From Microcaldota archaeon (GTDB lineage: Archaea > Micrarchaeota > Micrarchaeia > Micrarchaeales > Micrarchaeaceae), in NCBI GenBank assembly GCA_021848125.1, contig JAJZMY010000018.1, forward strand, positions 1 through 32,579: 32,579 nucleotides of DNA, written 5' to 3'. Position numbers and translations under genes: made by a program. This document shows positions 15,998 to 24,213 of the stretch, piece by piece (the first letter of the stretch is position 1; every line of letters begins with the position of its first letter). Under the pieces are notes generated by a model that had not been told where the DNA came from, made no database searches, and was given only the letters and a program-made list of their open reading frames with translations.

Positions 15998-16464
15998 ATG
16001 ATTGTATTTCAGAAAAAAAAGTAAATATAATTGAATATCTGCAATCAAATCAATTATTTTCAAAAATAAAGTGGATGAGATTTTCATTAGCTTTAGTTGC
16101 AATACTAGTTTCTGCTGCGCATCTTTTTGCAAGTTTTAGCGCAGAAACTCCACAAATCCTTTTCTGGCTTGAAATAGAAGTAGTTATTTATATTGTAATT
16201 TCGATTATTTTTTTGCTAGGGTTAAAAATGTGGTATATATTTGCAATACTTTTTTCATGTTTTAATATTATTTTATTCTTTACTTCTGCTATTATTCCAA
16301 TACCCTTCATAAGCAATGGCCAATTAACTGGTAATTTAACATTTTTACAATATACCTTTGGTCAAACATTTGCATTGTCTGGCTGGATCTATCTTATTAT
16401 AATGACTACATTATTAAATAAAATAGATCGTGGAAGTAGATTAAATGACTTATTGCTAAGCTAA
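15998..16464 (+). CDS. Small four-helix membrane protein, possible -1 frameshift near its start
   Basis: The uninterrupted frame gives 129 residues from ATG 16075, with four membrane helices and an unknown family. That same frame stays open back to 15988 and reads VNIIEYLQSNQLFSKIKW just before the ATG, which looks like protein rather than spacer. An ATG at 15998, with a TATA-like box 25 bases upstream, opens MIVFQKKK and then meets TAA at 16022. Its last sense codons AAA AAG form the slippery heptamer A AAA AAG. A -1 slip there, or one extra A in the run of eight, joins the two frames. Without a shift, the gene starts at 16075. A misassembled homopolymer is the simplest alternative. Confidence 0.55.
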
Positions 16465-16487
16465 TAAGATCTATTTTTTTAGAAAAA

Positions 16488-16500
16488 AGCTTTAGCAAAA
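16488..16500. repeat. Partial copy of the AGCTTTAGCAAAA repeat
   Basis: AGCTTTAGCAAAA matches the copies at 11309 and 32557. It lies in the spacer between the convergent membrane protein and rpl31e genes. The following ATTTATCAG also resembles TTTTATCAG after copy 1. Confidence 0.5.
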
Positions 16501-16515
16501 ATATTTATCAGTAAA

Positions 16516-16884
16516 TTATTTCTTTTTCAGTTCTGTTTTTTCTGCTTTTTTGTTTTGTGCTCCAGTAGTTTTTGAAATCAGTTTTTCATATTCTTTGAAT
16601 TTCTTATTTTCTTTTATTACTATGTTTTTTGCTTCACTTACATGAGTTAATAAAACATTATTGTTCTCAATATTTGCATCAAGTTTTATTTTATTCATTT
16701 TTTTAGCATAATATGTCTGTATTGCAGCGTTTAAGGGCTGGGCTATTTTTACATTTTCTATTGGGGTTTTTGTAAAATGCGATATTCTTTCCCTTATATA
16801 TTTTATTGCCTTGTTTCTTCGTTTATTTCTCGGCTGAGTAACAAGATACTTTCTGATATTTAATGTAAATAATTTATGAACCAT
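16516..16884 (-). CDS. rpl31e: 50S ribosomal protein L31e with lysine-rich C-terminal extension
   Basis: This 122-residue protein matches L31e over about residues 8-75: RKYLVTQPRNKRRNKAIKYIRERI, VKIAQPLNAAIQTY, then KMNKIKLDA. Archaeal L31e proteins are usually about 80-95 residues, so about 35 extra residues, ending in AEKTELKKK, form a charged tail. It is the last gene of the S19e-PDCD5-L39e-L31e operon, 7 bases after L39e. The aIF6 and L20a/L18a genes that often follow in other archaea are not here. The ATG is preceded by GATGAGAAT. Confidence 0.92.
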   Translation of the reverse strand: MVHKLFTLNIRKYLVTQPRNKRRNKAIKYIRERISHFTKTPIENVKIAQPLNAAIQTYYAKKMNKIKLDANIENNNVLLTHVSEAKNIVIKENKKFKEYEKLISKTTGAQNKKAEKTELKKK

Positions 16885-16891
16885 ATTCTCA

Positions 16892-17056
16892 TCATTTTTC
16901 TTCCTTTATTTTTAATTTATTCTGCCTCCAATTTCTTGAAAACTTATTTGTCTGAACCCTTCTGTGTGTTTTTAATATTGCCAATAAAGGTATTCTTCGA
17001 TTCTGTTTAAGTTTTTTCCCAAGCTTTCTCTTTTTTAAATTAGATTTTTTTGACAT
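16892..17056 (-). CDS. rpl39e: 50S ribosomal protein L39e
   Basis: This 54-residue protein is too short for ordinary gene-length cutoffs. It begins MSKKSNLKKRKLGKKLKQN and contains RRIPLLAILKTHRRVQTN and RNWRQNKLK. These match the L39e pattern LGKKLRLAKALKQNRR-P-W--KTNRRV--H---RNWRR-KL of the exit-tunnel protein. It lies between PDCD5 and L31e exactly where archaeal operons carry L39e. GTTGAT stands directly before the ATG. The usual family length is about 51 residues. Confidence 0.95.
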   Translation of the reverse strand: MSKKSNLKKRKLGKKLKQNRRIPLLAILKTHRRVQTNKFSRNWRQNKLKIKEEK

Positions 17057-17092
17057 ATCAACACATATTATTTATTTCAATTCATCTTTTAT

Positions 17093-17404
17093 TTATTTAT
17101 GTTTAAATTCAATCCTTGTTTCAGGTTTTCTAGTCATTTTATTTATAAATGCAATAAATTGGTCTTCAGATAGTTTGTTTGTTATTCTTCCTTCTTGTAT
17201 AAATGAAATCAGTATATTAATTATCTGCATATATAATTCATAATTTGATATTCGGATATTCATCAGCCTTTGGTATGCGCCGGAATCCAAAAATTGTTTC
17301 ATTAATTCTTTTCTCTGCTCCTCAATTTGCATTTGTTTTATTGTTTTGGATAGTCTTTTTTTTAATTCTGCATTATTGTCAGCATCCTCATTATTGCTGT
17401 TCAT
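17093..17404 (-). CDS. PDCD5-family DNA-binding protein
   Basis: A 103-residue, helix-only protein. The core pattern QRKELMKQFLDSGAYQRLMNIRISNYELYMQIINILISF and the tail KPETRIEFKHK match archaeal PDCD5/TFAR19 proteins. These have a three-helix bundle and bind DNA or, in eukaryotes, act in apoptosis. It starts 14 bases inside the S19e gene, so the two are translated together. Its presence in this ribosomal operon is the standard archaeal arrangement. The residues IQEGRITNKLSEDQF form the conserved turn. Confidence 0.92.
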   Translation of the reverse strand: MNSNNEDADNNAELKKRLSKTIKQMQIEEQRKELMKQFLDSGAYQRLMNIRISNYELYMQIINILISFIQEGRITNKLSEDQFIAFINKMTRKPETRIEFKHK

Positions 17405-17819
17405 TGTGGTTCACTTTTACTAATTCATTGCTAATCTTATCTAAAAAAGACTGGCCTTTTGAAGTAATACTTCTGCCTTTAGATGTTTTTTTAACAAATT
17501 CTGCTTTTTCCAATTCAATTAAAATATCTCTGATAATGCTGCCACCTGCATTAAATCTATGTCTCCTGTGAACAACATGTTCTTTTCGTGATCCATATTT
17601 TGTTCTTAATCTTGAAACTCCAACAGGTCCATTAATATAAATCTGACGTAAGATTGATGCGCTTCTTACAAACCAAAAGTCAGGATCATTTGGCATTCTT
17701 TCCTTATTTGCGCCTGTTTTTACATAATTGACATATTCTGGTTTTGCAATTATTTTTTTTAATTTATTCGCAGCTGAATTTATAAGTTGCGATGGTTTAA
17801 CTTCGTATATATAAGCCAT
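17391..17819 (-). CDS. rps19e: 30S ribosomal protein S19e
   Basis: A 142-residue protein with the S19e pattern: PDFWFVRSASILRQIYINGPVGVSRLRTKYG (about 46-76) followed by HRFNAGGSIIRDILIELEKA and ITSKGQSFLDKI. It is a winged-helix small-subunit protein needed for 16S maturation. It is first in the operon S19e-PDCD5-L39e-L31e. The ATG is preceded by ATGATAAT, the local start signal. The 203-base upstream spacer (17820-18022) is AT-only and must contain the operon promoter. Confidence 0.95.
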   Translation of the reverse strand: MAYIYEVKPSQLINSAANKLKKIIAKPEYVNYVKTGANKERMPNDPDFWFVRSASILRQIYINGPVGVSRLRTKYGSRKEHVVHRRHRFNAGGSIIRDILIELEKAEFVKKTSKGRSITSKGQSFLDKISNELVKVNHNEQQ

Positions 17820-18022
17820 ATTATCATTTTTTTAAAAGTTAAGAAAAATTGATTTGTATTTGCTAATTATATCTATTAATCATTAATTAAAATATTAATT
17901 AAAAGACAGATATAGTATTATAAGTAAAATGTATAAAAATATTTGCAATAATACTCAAATTAAATAAATATTATTTATAAATAAAATTTAAATATATTGT
18001 TTTAAATTATATTTATCCTAAT

Positions 18023-20704
18023 TTAATTTTTATTAAGGTTAAATTTCAATTTTCCCTCGCATATTTTTTCAGTTCCTCCTCCAGAAAATTCAGAATTTTT
18101 TATAATTCTGCCAGAATTCTTTTTAATAAAATCAATTGCACTTTCATGTGAAGACGAAATACAGACTACATCGAAATCATTGTTATATAGGAGAACTAGT
18201 AATTTTTTTTGCCCAGTAATTTCCATTCCAATATCTCTAAGTATTTTTCTGTCATAATTTAATTGTTTGATTATTTTACCATCTTTTTTTGATTCCATCT
18301 GATCTAATAATATATATGACAAATACTTTACCAAATCGCTTGAAATAGTCTGCATATTTTTTTTATATTTATTAAGATCATTAAACTGCTGTAATGCTTT
18401 TGAATAAACTTTGTCAGGATCTGCATTAATTGCCTCTGCTATGTTCTCTATCTCATTCTGGATTTTATTAAAATAATCAAGAGTTGCTAATCCTGCAACG
18501 AATTCTATCCTATCAATGCCATCATGTATTTTCATTGTTTTGATTATTTTTACAAGCCCTATGCTCGATTCTCTATTTACTAGATGCAGACCCCCGCATG
18601 CCTCTGCATCTATTATATTATTGTTCAGGTCTTTTATTTCAACTATTCTCAGTTTTTTTGCAGGAACTCCATGGCCCTGGTAAATTGTAAATCCAAATCT
18701 TGTTTCAGCATCATTTCTTTCAAGCTCCTCAATATTTACCTTAATTCCATTTATAATATTATTATTTACAGTATCCTCTATTCTTTTCACTTCATCTTTT
18801 GTCAATTTTTGATAGTGTGCAATATCAATATGTGCTTTTGAATATGTTTTTAATGATCCTTCCTGCCATGCATGCTTTCCCAGGATTTTCCTGCAGGCAT
18901 TGCTTATTAAATGCGTTGCAGTATGGTGTGCCATAAGCCTTAATCTTCTTTCTTTATCAACAATGCAACTGACCTCCTGGTTTATTTTGAAACCTGGATT
19001 TTGCTCCAATTCATGAATAATGACCCCATTCATTATTTGCACATTTTTTACTTTAATATTATTGATTGTCCCTGAATCAGATTCCTGCCCTCCGCCCTCA
19101 GGATAAAAAACTGTTTTATCCAGTATAACTATATTTTTATGGATTTTAATTACATTTGCTTTTGTTTCTGTCTTGAACAAATAATATAATTTTTCAGTCA
19201 TTGCAATATTAGAAATATCTATATCTATTTGGTTTTTATTTTTTATTTTTTCTACAAAATCATTTTTCAATAATTCCAAATAAGAATCATCAATATCTAT
19301 ATTTAAATTTTTTTGCTTTGCAATGTTTGTTATAAATTGCGGTGTTATTCCATTGCTTTCATATAATGTTTTTAATCTAGACTGGTTTAAATTTTCTTTT
19401 TTTTCTAGAATTGAATTAACAATTTTTAATGCCGAATCTTTATTGTTCTGGTATCTTATCTTTTCAATATCAAAAATCTCTGATATCTCACTTATATTTT
19501 GGTCAATGTCATTGTATATATTCTTAAGATCTTTTGCATGGATTTCTATTACCTTGATTAAATCCATATTAATATTGTATGTCTCCATAATGTCAAAGAT
19601 TCTTCTTAAAATAATTCTCAAATTATATCCCCCCCCAACATTGCTTGGCAAAGCACCGTCATTTATTGCAAATAATAATGTTCTCAAATGATCAGAAATT
19701 ATATAAGATGCCTGCATTGGCTTTATAATTTCATTCAAATCCTTTGTATCAATTAATTTATTTACTGTATTGATATCTTTTGAATTTTTTTCACTCAAAT
19801 CAATATTTCCAGAAACAGATGCAATTTTTGAGTACAGATTATAATCAGGCTTTAATCCTGTTTGTTTATTAATGTAATTTATCTCATTTTTAAATACTGC
19901 ATCATAAGCTGTCTGAGATCCAGAATAAAACCATACAAGTCTTTCAAATCCCCATCCAACATCAACGACTTTTGAATCAAGTTCTTTTATTCTATTGCTA
20001 TATTCAAATTCAGTAAATACGCTGTTTACTAATTCAAGCCCATTTGAAAAGCTTTCCAGGCATGGACCAAATTCTGAAAAATCCCCCATTGCCCATACAT
20101 CTTCAACATATGTGAGATTTTTTTTGTCCACATTTAGTTTATCTATTAAGAAATCAAAATTCAGCTGAATTGTTTTGTCTTTCCAGTATCCGTGTTTTGG
20201 ATAATCAAATGAATGCTGTCCAGCCATCATAAATGATGTAAAATGCCTTCCAGTTATCCCAATATTAGATATGTCATTAAAACGCAGACATATCTGCGGA
20301 ACAATTAAAGGATTTGCAGGATATTCAAAAGTCATTTTATTGTTTTCAATTCTCTGAAAATCTTGTATTGAAGCAATTGTATAATACAGATCATTTCTCC
20401 ATCTGCTGACAACTGGATATTTTTCTATTATCGAATGCCCATTTTTTTTAAAAAAATCAGAAAAAATTTTCCAAAAATCTTTATATTCTACTTCATTGGT
20501 TTTATTTTTTATAAAAGAATAAGGTTCATGGGCAGAATCTCCGCATAATTCCCTATCAGAATCAAGGGTCCAGAAAAATTTTCTGCAGATTCTGCATTGT
20601 TTTCTTTCAAAACCTTTTTCTTTGAATAATTCAACATAATAATATTTTTTATAGTTTTTTGAAAAATCTTCCCTTAAATTTTCTTTATTTAATGCTATTT
20701 CCAT
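18023..20704 (-). CDS. alaS: Alanyl-tRNA synthetase, archaeal type
   Basis: This 893-residue enzyme attaches alanine to tRNA-Ala and edits Ser/Gly mischarging. The N-terminal zinc site typical of archaeal AlaRS is C37-x2-C40, C54 and H59 (QCRICRKFF...ELCGDSAH). The class II aminoacylation core follows. The editing-site ligands are H593, H594 and H598 (MAHHTATH) with C703 and H707 (ACGGLH). The C-Ala segment ends near SGGGTEKICEGK. Starts at 20824 and 20707 are also open, but GGTGGAATGATG places the best ribosome site five bases before the ATG at 20704. This gives a normal N terminus (MEIALNKENLREDF). It overlaps the upstream nuclease gene by 20 bases. Confidence 0.96.
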   Translation of the reverse strand: MEIALNKENLREDFSKNYKKYYYVELFKEKGFERKQCRICRKFFWTLDSDRELCGDSAHEPYSFIKNKTNEVEYKDFWKIFSDFFKKNGHSIIEKYPVVSRWRNDLYYTIASIQDFQRIENNKMTFEYPANPLIVPQICLRFNDISNIGITGRHFTSFMMAGQHSFDYPKHGYWKDKTIQLNFDFLIDKLNVDKKNLTYVEDVWAMGDFSEFGPCLESFSNGLELVNSVFTEFEYSNRIKELDSKVVDVGWGFERLVWFYSGSQTAYDAVFKNEINYINKQTGLKPDYNLYSKIASVSGNIDLSEKNSKDINTVNKLIDTKDLNEIIKPMQASYIISDHLRTLLFAINDGALPSNVGGGYNLRIILRRIFDIMETYNINMDLIKVIEIHAKDLKNIYNDIDQNISEISEIFDIEKIRYQNNKDSALKIVNSILEKKENLNQSRLKTLYESNGITPQFITNIAKQKNLNIDIDDSYLELLKNDFVEKIKNKNQIDIDISNIAMTEKLYYLFKTETKANVIKIHKNIVILDKTVFYPEGGGQESDSGTINNIKVKNVQIMNGVIIHELEQNPGFKINQEVSCIVDKERRLRLMAHHTATHLISNACRKILGKHAWQEGSLKTYSKAHIDIAHYQKLTKDEVKRIEDTVNNNIINGIKVNIEELERNDAETRFGFTIYQGHGVPAKKLRIVEIKDLNNNIIDAEACGGLHLVNRESSIGLVKIIKTMKIHDGIDRIEFVAGLATLDYFNKIQNEIENIAEAINADPDKVYSKALQQFNDLNKYKKNMQTISSDLVKYLSYILLDQMESKKDGKIIKQLNYDRKILRDIGMEITGQKKLLVLLYNNDFDVVCISSSHESAIDFIKKNSGRIIKNSEFSGGGTEKICEGKLKFNLNKN

Positions 20705-21575
20705 CATTCCACCATACTTTACATTCTTTTCCGAAAAATTTGCATAAAGAGCATTTCCATTTTTCAGATTCCTGGACTGGAATTGCCTTTCTTTCCCCAT
20801 TCCAGTATTTAACTGAAAAATCAATTACTGAATTTGTATAATTTTCATCATATTCAAATTTAAACAATTTTAACTCATTTCCTGTATTTTGATTTATATA
20901 TCTTAAATATAAAATATTGCTCAAATTTTTTATTTCAGAAATCATTGCGAAAAATTTGCCAGCAATAACATCCAGACTCTGCAGATCTTTTTCAATGTTT
21001 AATGCATCCAATTGCCTTACAAATTCCTGTGTAAGCTGTAATCTATCCAAAGAATACAAATTTTTAAATGCTTTATAATCAAATTTTTTACTTATTATAT
21101 TGCCTAACATTTTTCTATAAACCATTATTTGAATTTTATGCGTCAATGTTTGCGCTTCAGAAGGAACATTACCATTTGACCTTGTTTTATCCTCAATTAA
21201 TAATGTTGAATTATTTTTTAATTCCAATTGATCTATTTTTCCTATTAATTTAAAACTGTTGAGTGTTCCATAAAGTGTAATTTCTCTTGCTTTTTTATTT
21301 TTATCTAATGAATTTAATGCAGTATAACATTTATAAAAATCCTTGAACAAATAGTCAGCATAATTTTTCGGTTGCAATATTAATGGAACACTTATTTTAT
21401 TTTCAAGGTCATCATGAAGTGTCTTTCCCGCAGAAATCTGGCTTGTTAATTTTTGTCCATACAAATAATTTAGCTCCATTTGCAGTTCGCACCAGTATTG
21501 TGAAGCAATATCAGTAACTCTAATGCTGTATTTATTCAATTTTTTCATTGTCGGCGAAATGTACAAGTCTATCAC
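20685..21575 (-). CDS. PD-(D/E)XK exonuclease of the Exo5/Dem1-Cas4 type
   Basis: This 296-residue protein has the RecB-like nuclease core: VTDIA at 20-24, H54, GKID with D115, and LLIEDKTR with E128 and K130. Four cysteines bracket the domain, C29 and then C275, C278 and C285 (CSLCKFFGKEC). This spacing is known to bind a 4Fe-4S cluster in exonuclease V and Cas4. No CRISPR array or cas gene is nearby, so an Exo5-like repair role is more likely than spacer acquisition. Start: GTG at 21575 overlaps the DedA stop (ATGTGA). A TTG at 21566 four bases after GTGAT is an alternative. An ATG exists at 21548. Confidence 0.82.
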   Translation of the reverse strand: MIDLYISPTMKKLNKYSIRVTDIASQYWCELQMELNYLYGQKLTSQISAGKTLHDDLENKISVPLILQPKNYADYLFKDFYKCYTALNSLDKNKKAREITLYGTLNSFKLIGKIDQLELKNNSTLLIEDKTRSNGNVPSEAQTLTHKIQIMVYRKMLGNIISKKFDYKAFKNLYSLDRLQLTQEFVRQLDALNIEKDLQSLDVIAGKFFAMISEIKNLSNILYLRYINQNTGNELKLFKFEYDENYTNSVIDFSVKYWNGERKAIPVQESEKWKCSLCKFFGKECKVWWNDGNSIK

Positions 21576-22210
21576 ATTTTTTTGGATTTAATTCTATTAA
21601 AAGGTTTATTTTTTATTTTTATTAAAAATATTCTATAAATAAAATATAGTAATAACATAAATAAACTAATAATTATTAATAAAATATATAAATGGGCAAT
21701 ATTTTGAGATAAAAAATAAAATCCAAATAGCATAAGACTGAGATTCCAGATGAAAATTCCAATAAAAGAATAAAAAACGAATTTTTTCAAATTCATATGG
21801 CTGAAGCCTGCGGGAAAACTTATCAATCCCCTTACAACTGGGATTAATCTTGCAAAAAACACAGCAAAACTGCCATTTTCATTAAACCATTCATTAAACG
21901 TGTTTATTGTTTCTTTTTTAATATGAAACCATTTAAGATGTTTATATACTAAATCCTTTTCAATAAAATATGCAATATAATAATCAATCAATACGCCGAT
22001 TAATGAGCCTAATACTGAAAAAACAAAAATTACAATAAAGTTTTTTAAAATACCCTCTTTAACAAGAATTCCTGCAAAAGGCATTATTACTTCACTTGGT
22101 ATCGGAAGCGATGCAGATTCTAAAAGCATTGAAAAAAATATTGCAATGCCCCCATAATTCTTAATAAAATTTTCAATTATTATTCTTATTAATTGGATTG
22201 ATATAATCAT
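21572..22210 (-). CDS. DedA/SNARE-associated family membrane protein
   Basis: A 212-residue membrane protein. It shows the DedA signatures ESASLPIPSEVIMPFAG (about 31-47) with its re-entrant loop and ARLIPVVRGLISFPAGFSHM (about 121-140). These two segments pseudo-symmetrically line the substrate path in DedA/Tvp38 proteins. Some members move phospholipids or polyprenyl phosphates across the membrane. The Lys/Arg-rich tail would lie inside. The stop overlaps the next start (ATGTGA), so it is coupled to the nuclease. The ATG has GATCTA directly upstream. Confidence 0.88.
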   Translation of the reverse strand: MIISIQLIRIIIENFIKNYGGIAIFFSMLLESASLPIPSEVIMPFAGILVKEGILKNFIVIFVFSVLGSLIGVLIDYYIAYFIEKDLVYKHLKWFHIKKETINTFNEWFNENGSFAVFFARLIPVVRGLISFPAGFSHMNLKKFVFYSFIGIFIWNLSLMLFGFYFLSQNIAHLYILLIIISLFMLLLYFIYRIFLIKIKNKPFNRIKSKKM

Positions 22211-22312
22211 TAGATCATTATTTTTTTTAAGTATTAACCTTATTAATATTTTAATAGTTTATTAATTATTTGATTATAATTATAAGTATAATAAATTATA
22301 TAATTGAATTCA

Positions 22313-23344
22313 ATGAAAATAATAAAATTTTATAAAGACGAAAGTTTAATCAAAATCAAGATTGAAACATTTAATGATTTATTAAATGCGCAGAGGGTTA
22401 TTTTCAGCAATGATATTGTAAAATCAAAGTCTTTAAGAAAATTTAAACCTGAAGAAAAAGATAAAGGCGAATTAAAAGAAGTAATGATATATTTGGAGGT
22501 TGAAAAGACAGAAATAGACAAGGACTCGGAAAAATTGAGAATTGTCGGCAAAATTATTGACGGTAGCCCATTAAAATATATCCAATTGCATAGCTACCAT
22601 ACATTAAATATTGAAAAAAATAATATAATTGAAATTAAAAAGCAGGAGCACTGGCCAGGTTATTTATTAAAAATAATTGAAGATGCAGTAAAAGAGTCAA
22701 GAAGGCCAAATTTAGGAATTATTTTAGTTGATGATGAAAAAACAATTTTTGCATATTTACTCGGCTACGGCATTGAATTTATTAATGAAATCTACAGCAA
22801 TTTAAGCAAAAGAATGACATCAAAAGATTTTCAAGAATCTAAAACTAAATATTTTACAAAAATAATTGAATTAATAAAAAACATGAATGTTGATCAAATT
22901 ATTATTGGAGGGCCTGGATTTACAAAAGATGACATCAAAAAATTCATTGAGGATAATCACTTATTACAAAAATTAAACAAGCAGCTTTTTTTTACAAATG
23001 TAAGTAATGTTGAACGTTCCGGTGTTTATGAGCTTATCAAAAGCAATGATGTTGAAAATATATTAAAGAATCAAAAAATAAGACTGGAATTCAAATTAAT
23101 GGAAGAATTTTTAAAGCAAGTAAGTTTAGATAAGGCATTTTATGGCATTAGTGCAATTGTCAATGGGATTCAAAATTATGAGATATCAAGAATTTTGGTT
23201 AATGACGATATGCTTGATAATCAGGAAATCAAGCAATTACTGGCTGATGCAGAAAAAAATAATATTAAAATAATTATTTTTAATTCAAAAGATGAGGTTG
23301 GAACCCAGCTGCATAACTTTAATGATATTGCCGGATTAAATTGA
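22313..23344 (+). CDS. pelA: Pelota (Dom34), mRNA surveillance and ribosome rescue factor
   Basis: This 343-residue protein (ATG at 22313; a TTG at 22304 would add three residues) has the three-domain pelota layout. A Sm-like N-terminal part starts MKIIKFYKDESLIKIKIET and carries SLRKFKPE. The central eRF1-like domain has IIGGPGFTKDDIKKFI (199-205 core). The C-terminal L7Ae-like domain shows ISRILVNDDML, IIFNSKDEVGTQL. SNVERSGVYELI is the helix seen before the C-terminal domain. It rescues stalled ribosomes with aABCE1/aEF1A. It is a single gene, divergent from the DedA operon. Confidence 0.92.
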   Translation: MKIIKFYKDESLIKIKIETFNDLLNAQRVIFSNDIVKSKSLRKFKPEEKDKGELKEVMIYLEVEKTEIDKDSEKLRIVGKIIDGSPLKYIQLHSYHTLNIEKNNIIEIKKQEHWPGYLLKIIEDAVKESRRPNLGIILVDDEKTIFAYLLGYGIEFINEIYSNLSKRMTSKDFQESKTKYFTKIIELIKNMNVDQIIIGGPGFTKDDIKKFIEDNHLLQKLNKQLFFTNVSNVERSGVYELIKSNDVENILKNQKIRLEFKLMEEFLKQVSLDKAFYGISAIVNGIQNYEISRILVNDDMLDNQEIKQLLADAEKNNIKIIIFNSKDEVGTQLHNFNDIAGLN

Positions 23345-23379
23345 AATATTTGCAATAGTCACAGAGTATGATTATTAAA

Positions 23380-24144
23380 TTATTGATAATATTGAAATTT
23401 GTGCCCAGGCAATAAATTTTGCTTATTCTGTTCAAGCCATTTTCTTGCATTTTTATAATCAGGCATTGCATTATAAACCAAATTCCAAAAATCTTTTGAA
23501 TGATTTCTTTGTTTTGTATGAGCTAATTCATGGATAATTACTGCATTGATTACATTGTCAGGTGCAAAAACAAGCCTAAAGTCTATATTTATATTATTAT
23601 TTTTGGAGCAGCTTCCCCAGTTGCTTATATTATCTTTTAATTTTATTTCATTTATCTGTGATTTAAAAAACATATTGTTAATTTCATTTACTTTTGAAAT
23701 AATTTGCGGCATTATTTTATAAGATATTATACGCCTAGCCAAATTAGCAATGGTTTTTTCTTTTGTTGAACTTGCCAAACGCTCTGAGACCCTGATTTTT
23801 ATTATTTTTTCATCAAGTTTTGCACTTGAATGTTTTGTGTTAGCATCAGCAATACTAATAACAAAATGGTTATTTAAAACATCAAATTCCTGGCCATTAT
23901 TAAATTTAAGAACTGATTTTTCCCTTTCTTCAAATATTTCTTTATGTTTTTGCAAATATTTTATTATTCTTGATTTTAAGTTCAAATACATTTTAAAATT
24001 TTCTCCCCTTGAAATACCCATAGGGATTTGTATTATTATTTTATTTTCCTTAAATTTTGCAGATCCTCTTTTGCAATTAGTTATAAGTCTTTCAATATTG
24101 AATAATTTATCATCTATTTTTACAATTTCATTCAAACTTCTCAT
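23380..24144 (-). CDS. YgjP-like (DUF45) zinc metalloprotease
   Basis: A 254-residue protein with the YgjP/M48-like metal site HELAHTKQRNH: H205, E206, H209 and H215. This follows NWGSCSKNNNINIDFRLVFAP, the usual preceding beta-hairpin motif of the DUF45 family. A DFWNL segment follows, as in YgjP (HS-DFW). The N terminus is basic with a beta-rich first domain. The family is predicted intracellular; some members are tied to restriction loci, but no restriction gene is present here. It is a stand-alone gene. The start ATG at 24144 follows GGGATTAG. The substrate is unknown. Confidence 0.9.
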   Translation of the reverse strand: MRSLNEIVKIDDKLFNIERLITNCKRGSAKFKENKIIIQIPMGISRGENFKMYLNLKSRIIKYLQKHKEIFEEREKSVLKFNNGQEFDVLNNHFVISIADANTKHSSAKLDEKIIKIRVSERLASSTKEKTIANLARRIISYKIMPQIISKVNEINNMFFKSQINEIKLKDNISNWGSCSKNNNINIDFRLVFAPDNVINAVIIHELAHTKQRNHSKDFWNLVYNAMPDYKNARKWLEQNKQNLLPGHKFQYYQ

Positions 24145-24150
24145 CTAATC

Positions 24151-24192
24151 CCAACAAGGAAGCCCACACTTTTCAGAGGTAGGCAGTTTACA
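24151..24192 (+). mobile_element. Possible remnant of an IS200/IS605-type right end
   Basis: AACAAGGAAGCCCACACTTT followed by TCAGAGGTAGGCAGTTTACA has the look of the sequence that ends IS200/IS605 or TnpB elements, whose right ends carry a GGAAGCC-hairpin-GG-x-AGTT pattern. GCCCAC (24162-24167) can pair with GTAGGC (24179-24184) apart from one mismatch. No transposase or TnpB frame is nearby, and the space upstream is occupied by an intact gene on the other strand. The resemblance is from memory and could be chance. Confidence 0.3.
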
Positions 24193-24213
24193 TAAAATTA
24201 TGGCTAATAAAAA

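Noticed and set aside
20685-21575. A CRISPR Cas4 reading of the nuclease gene
   Set aside because: No repeat array or other cas gene is present; the Exo5/Dem1 layout explains it.
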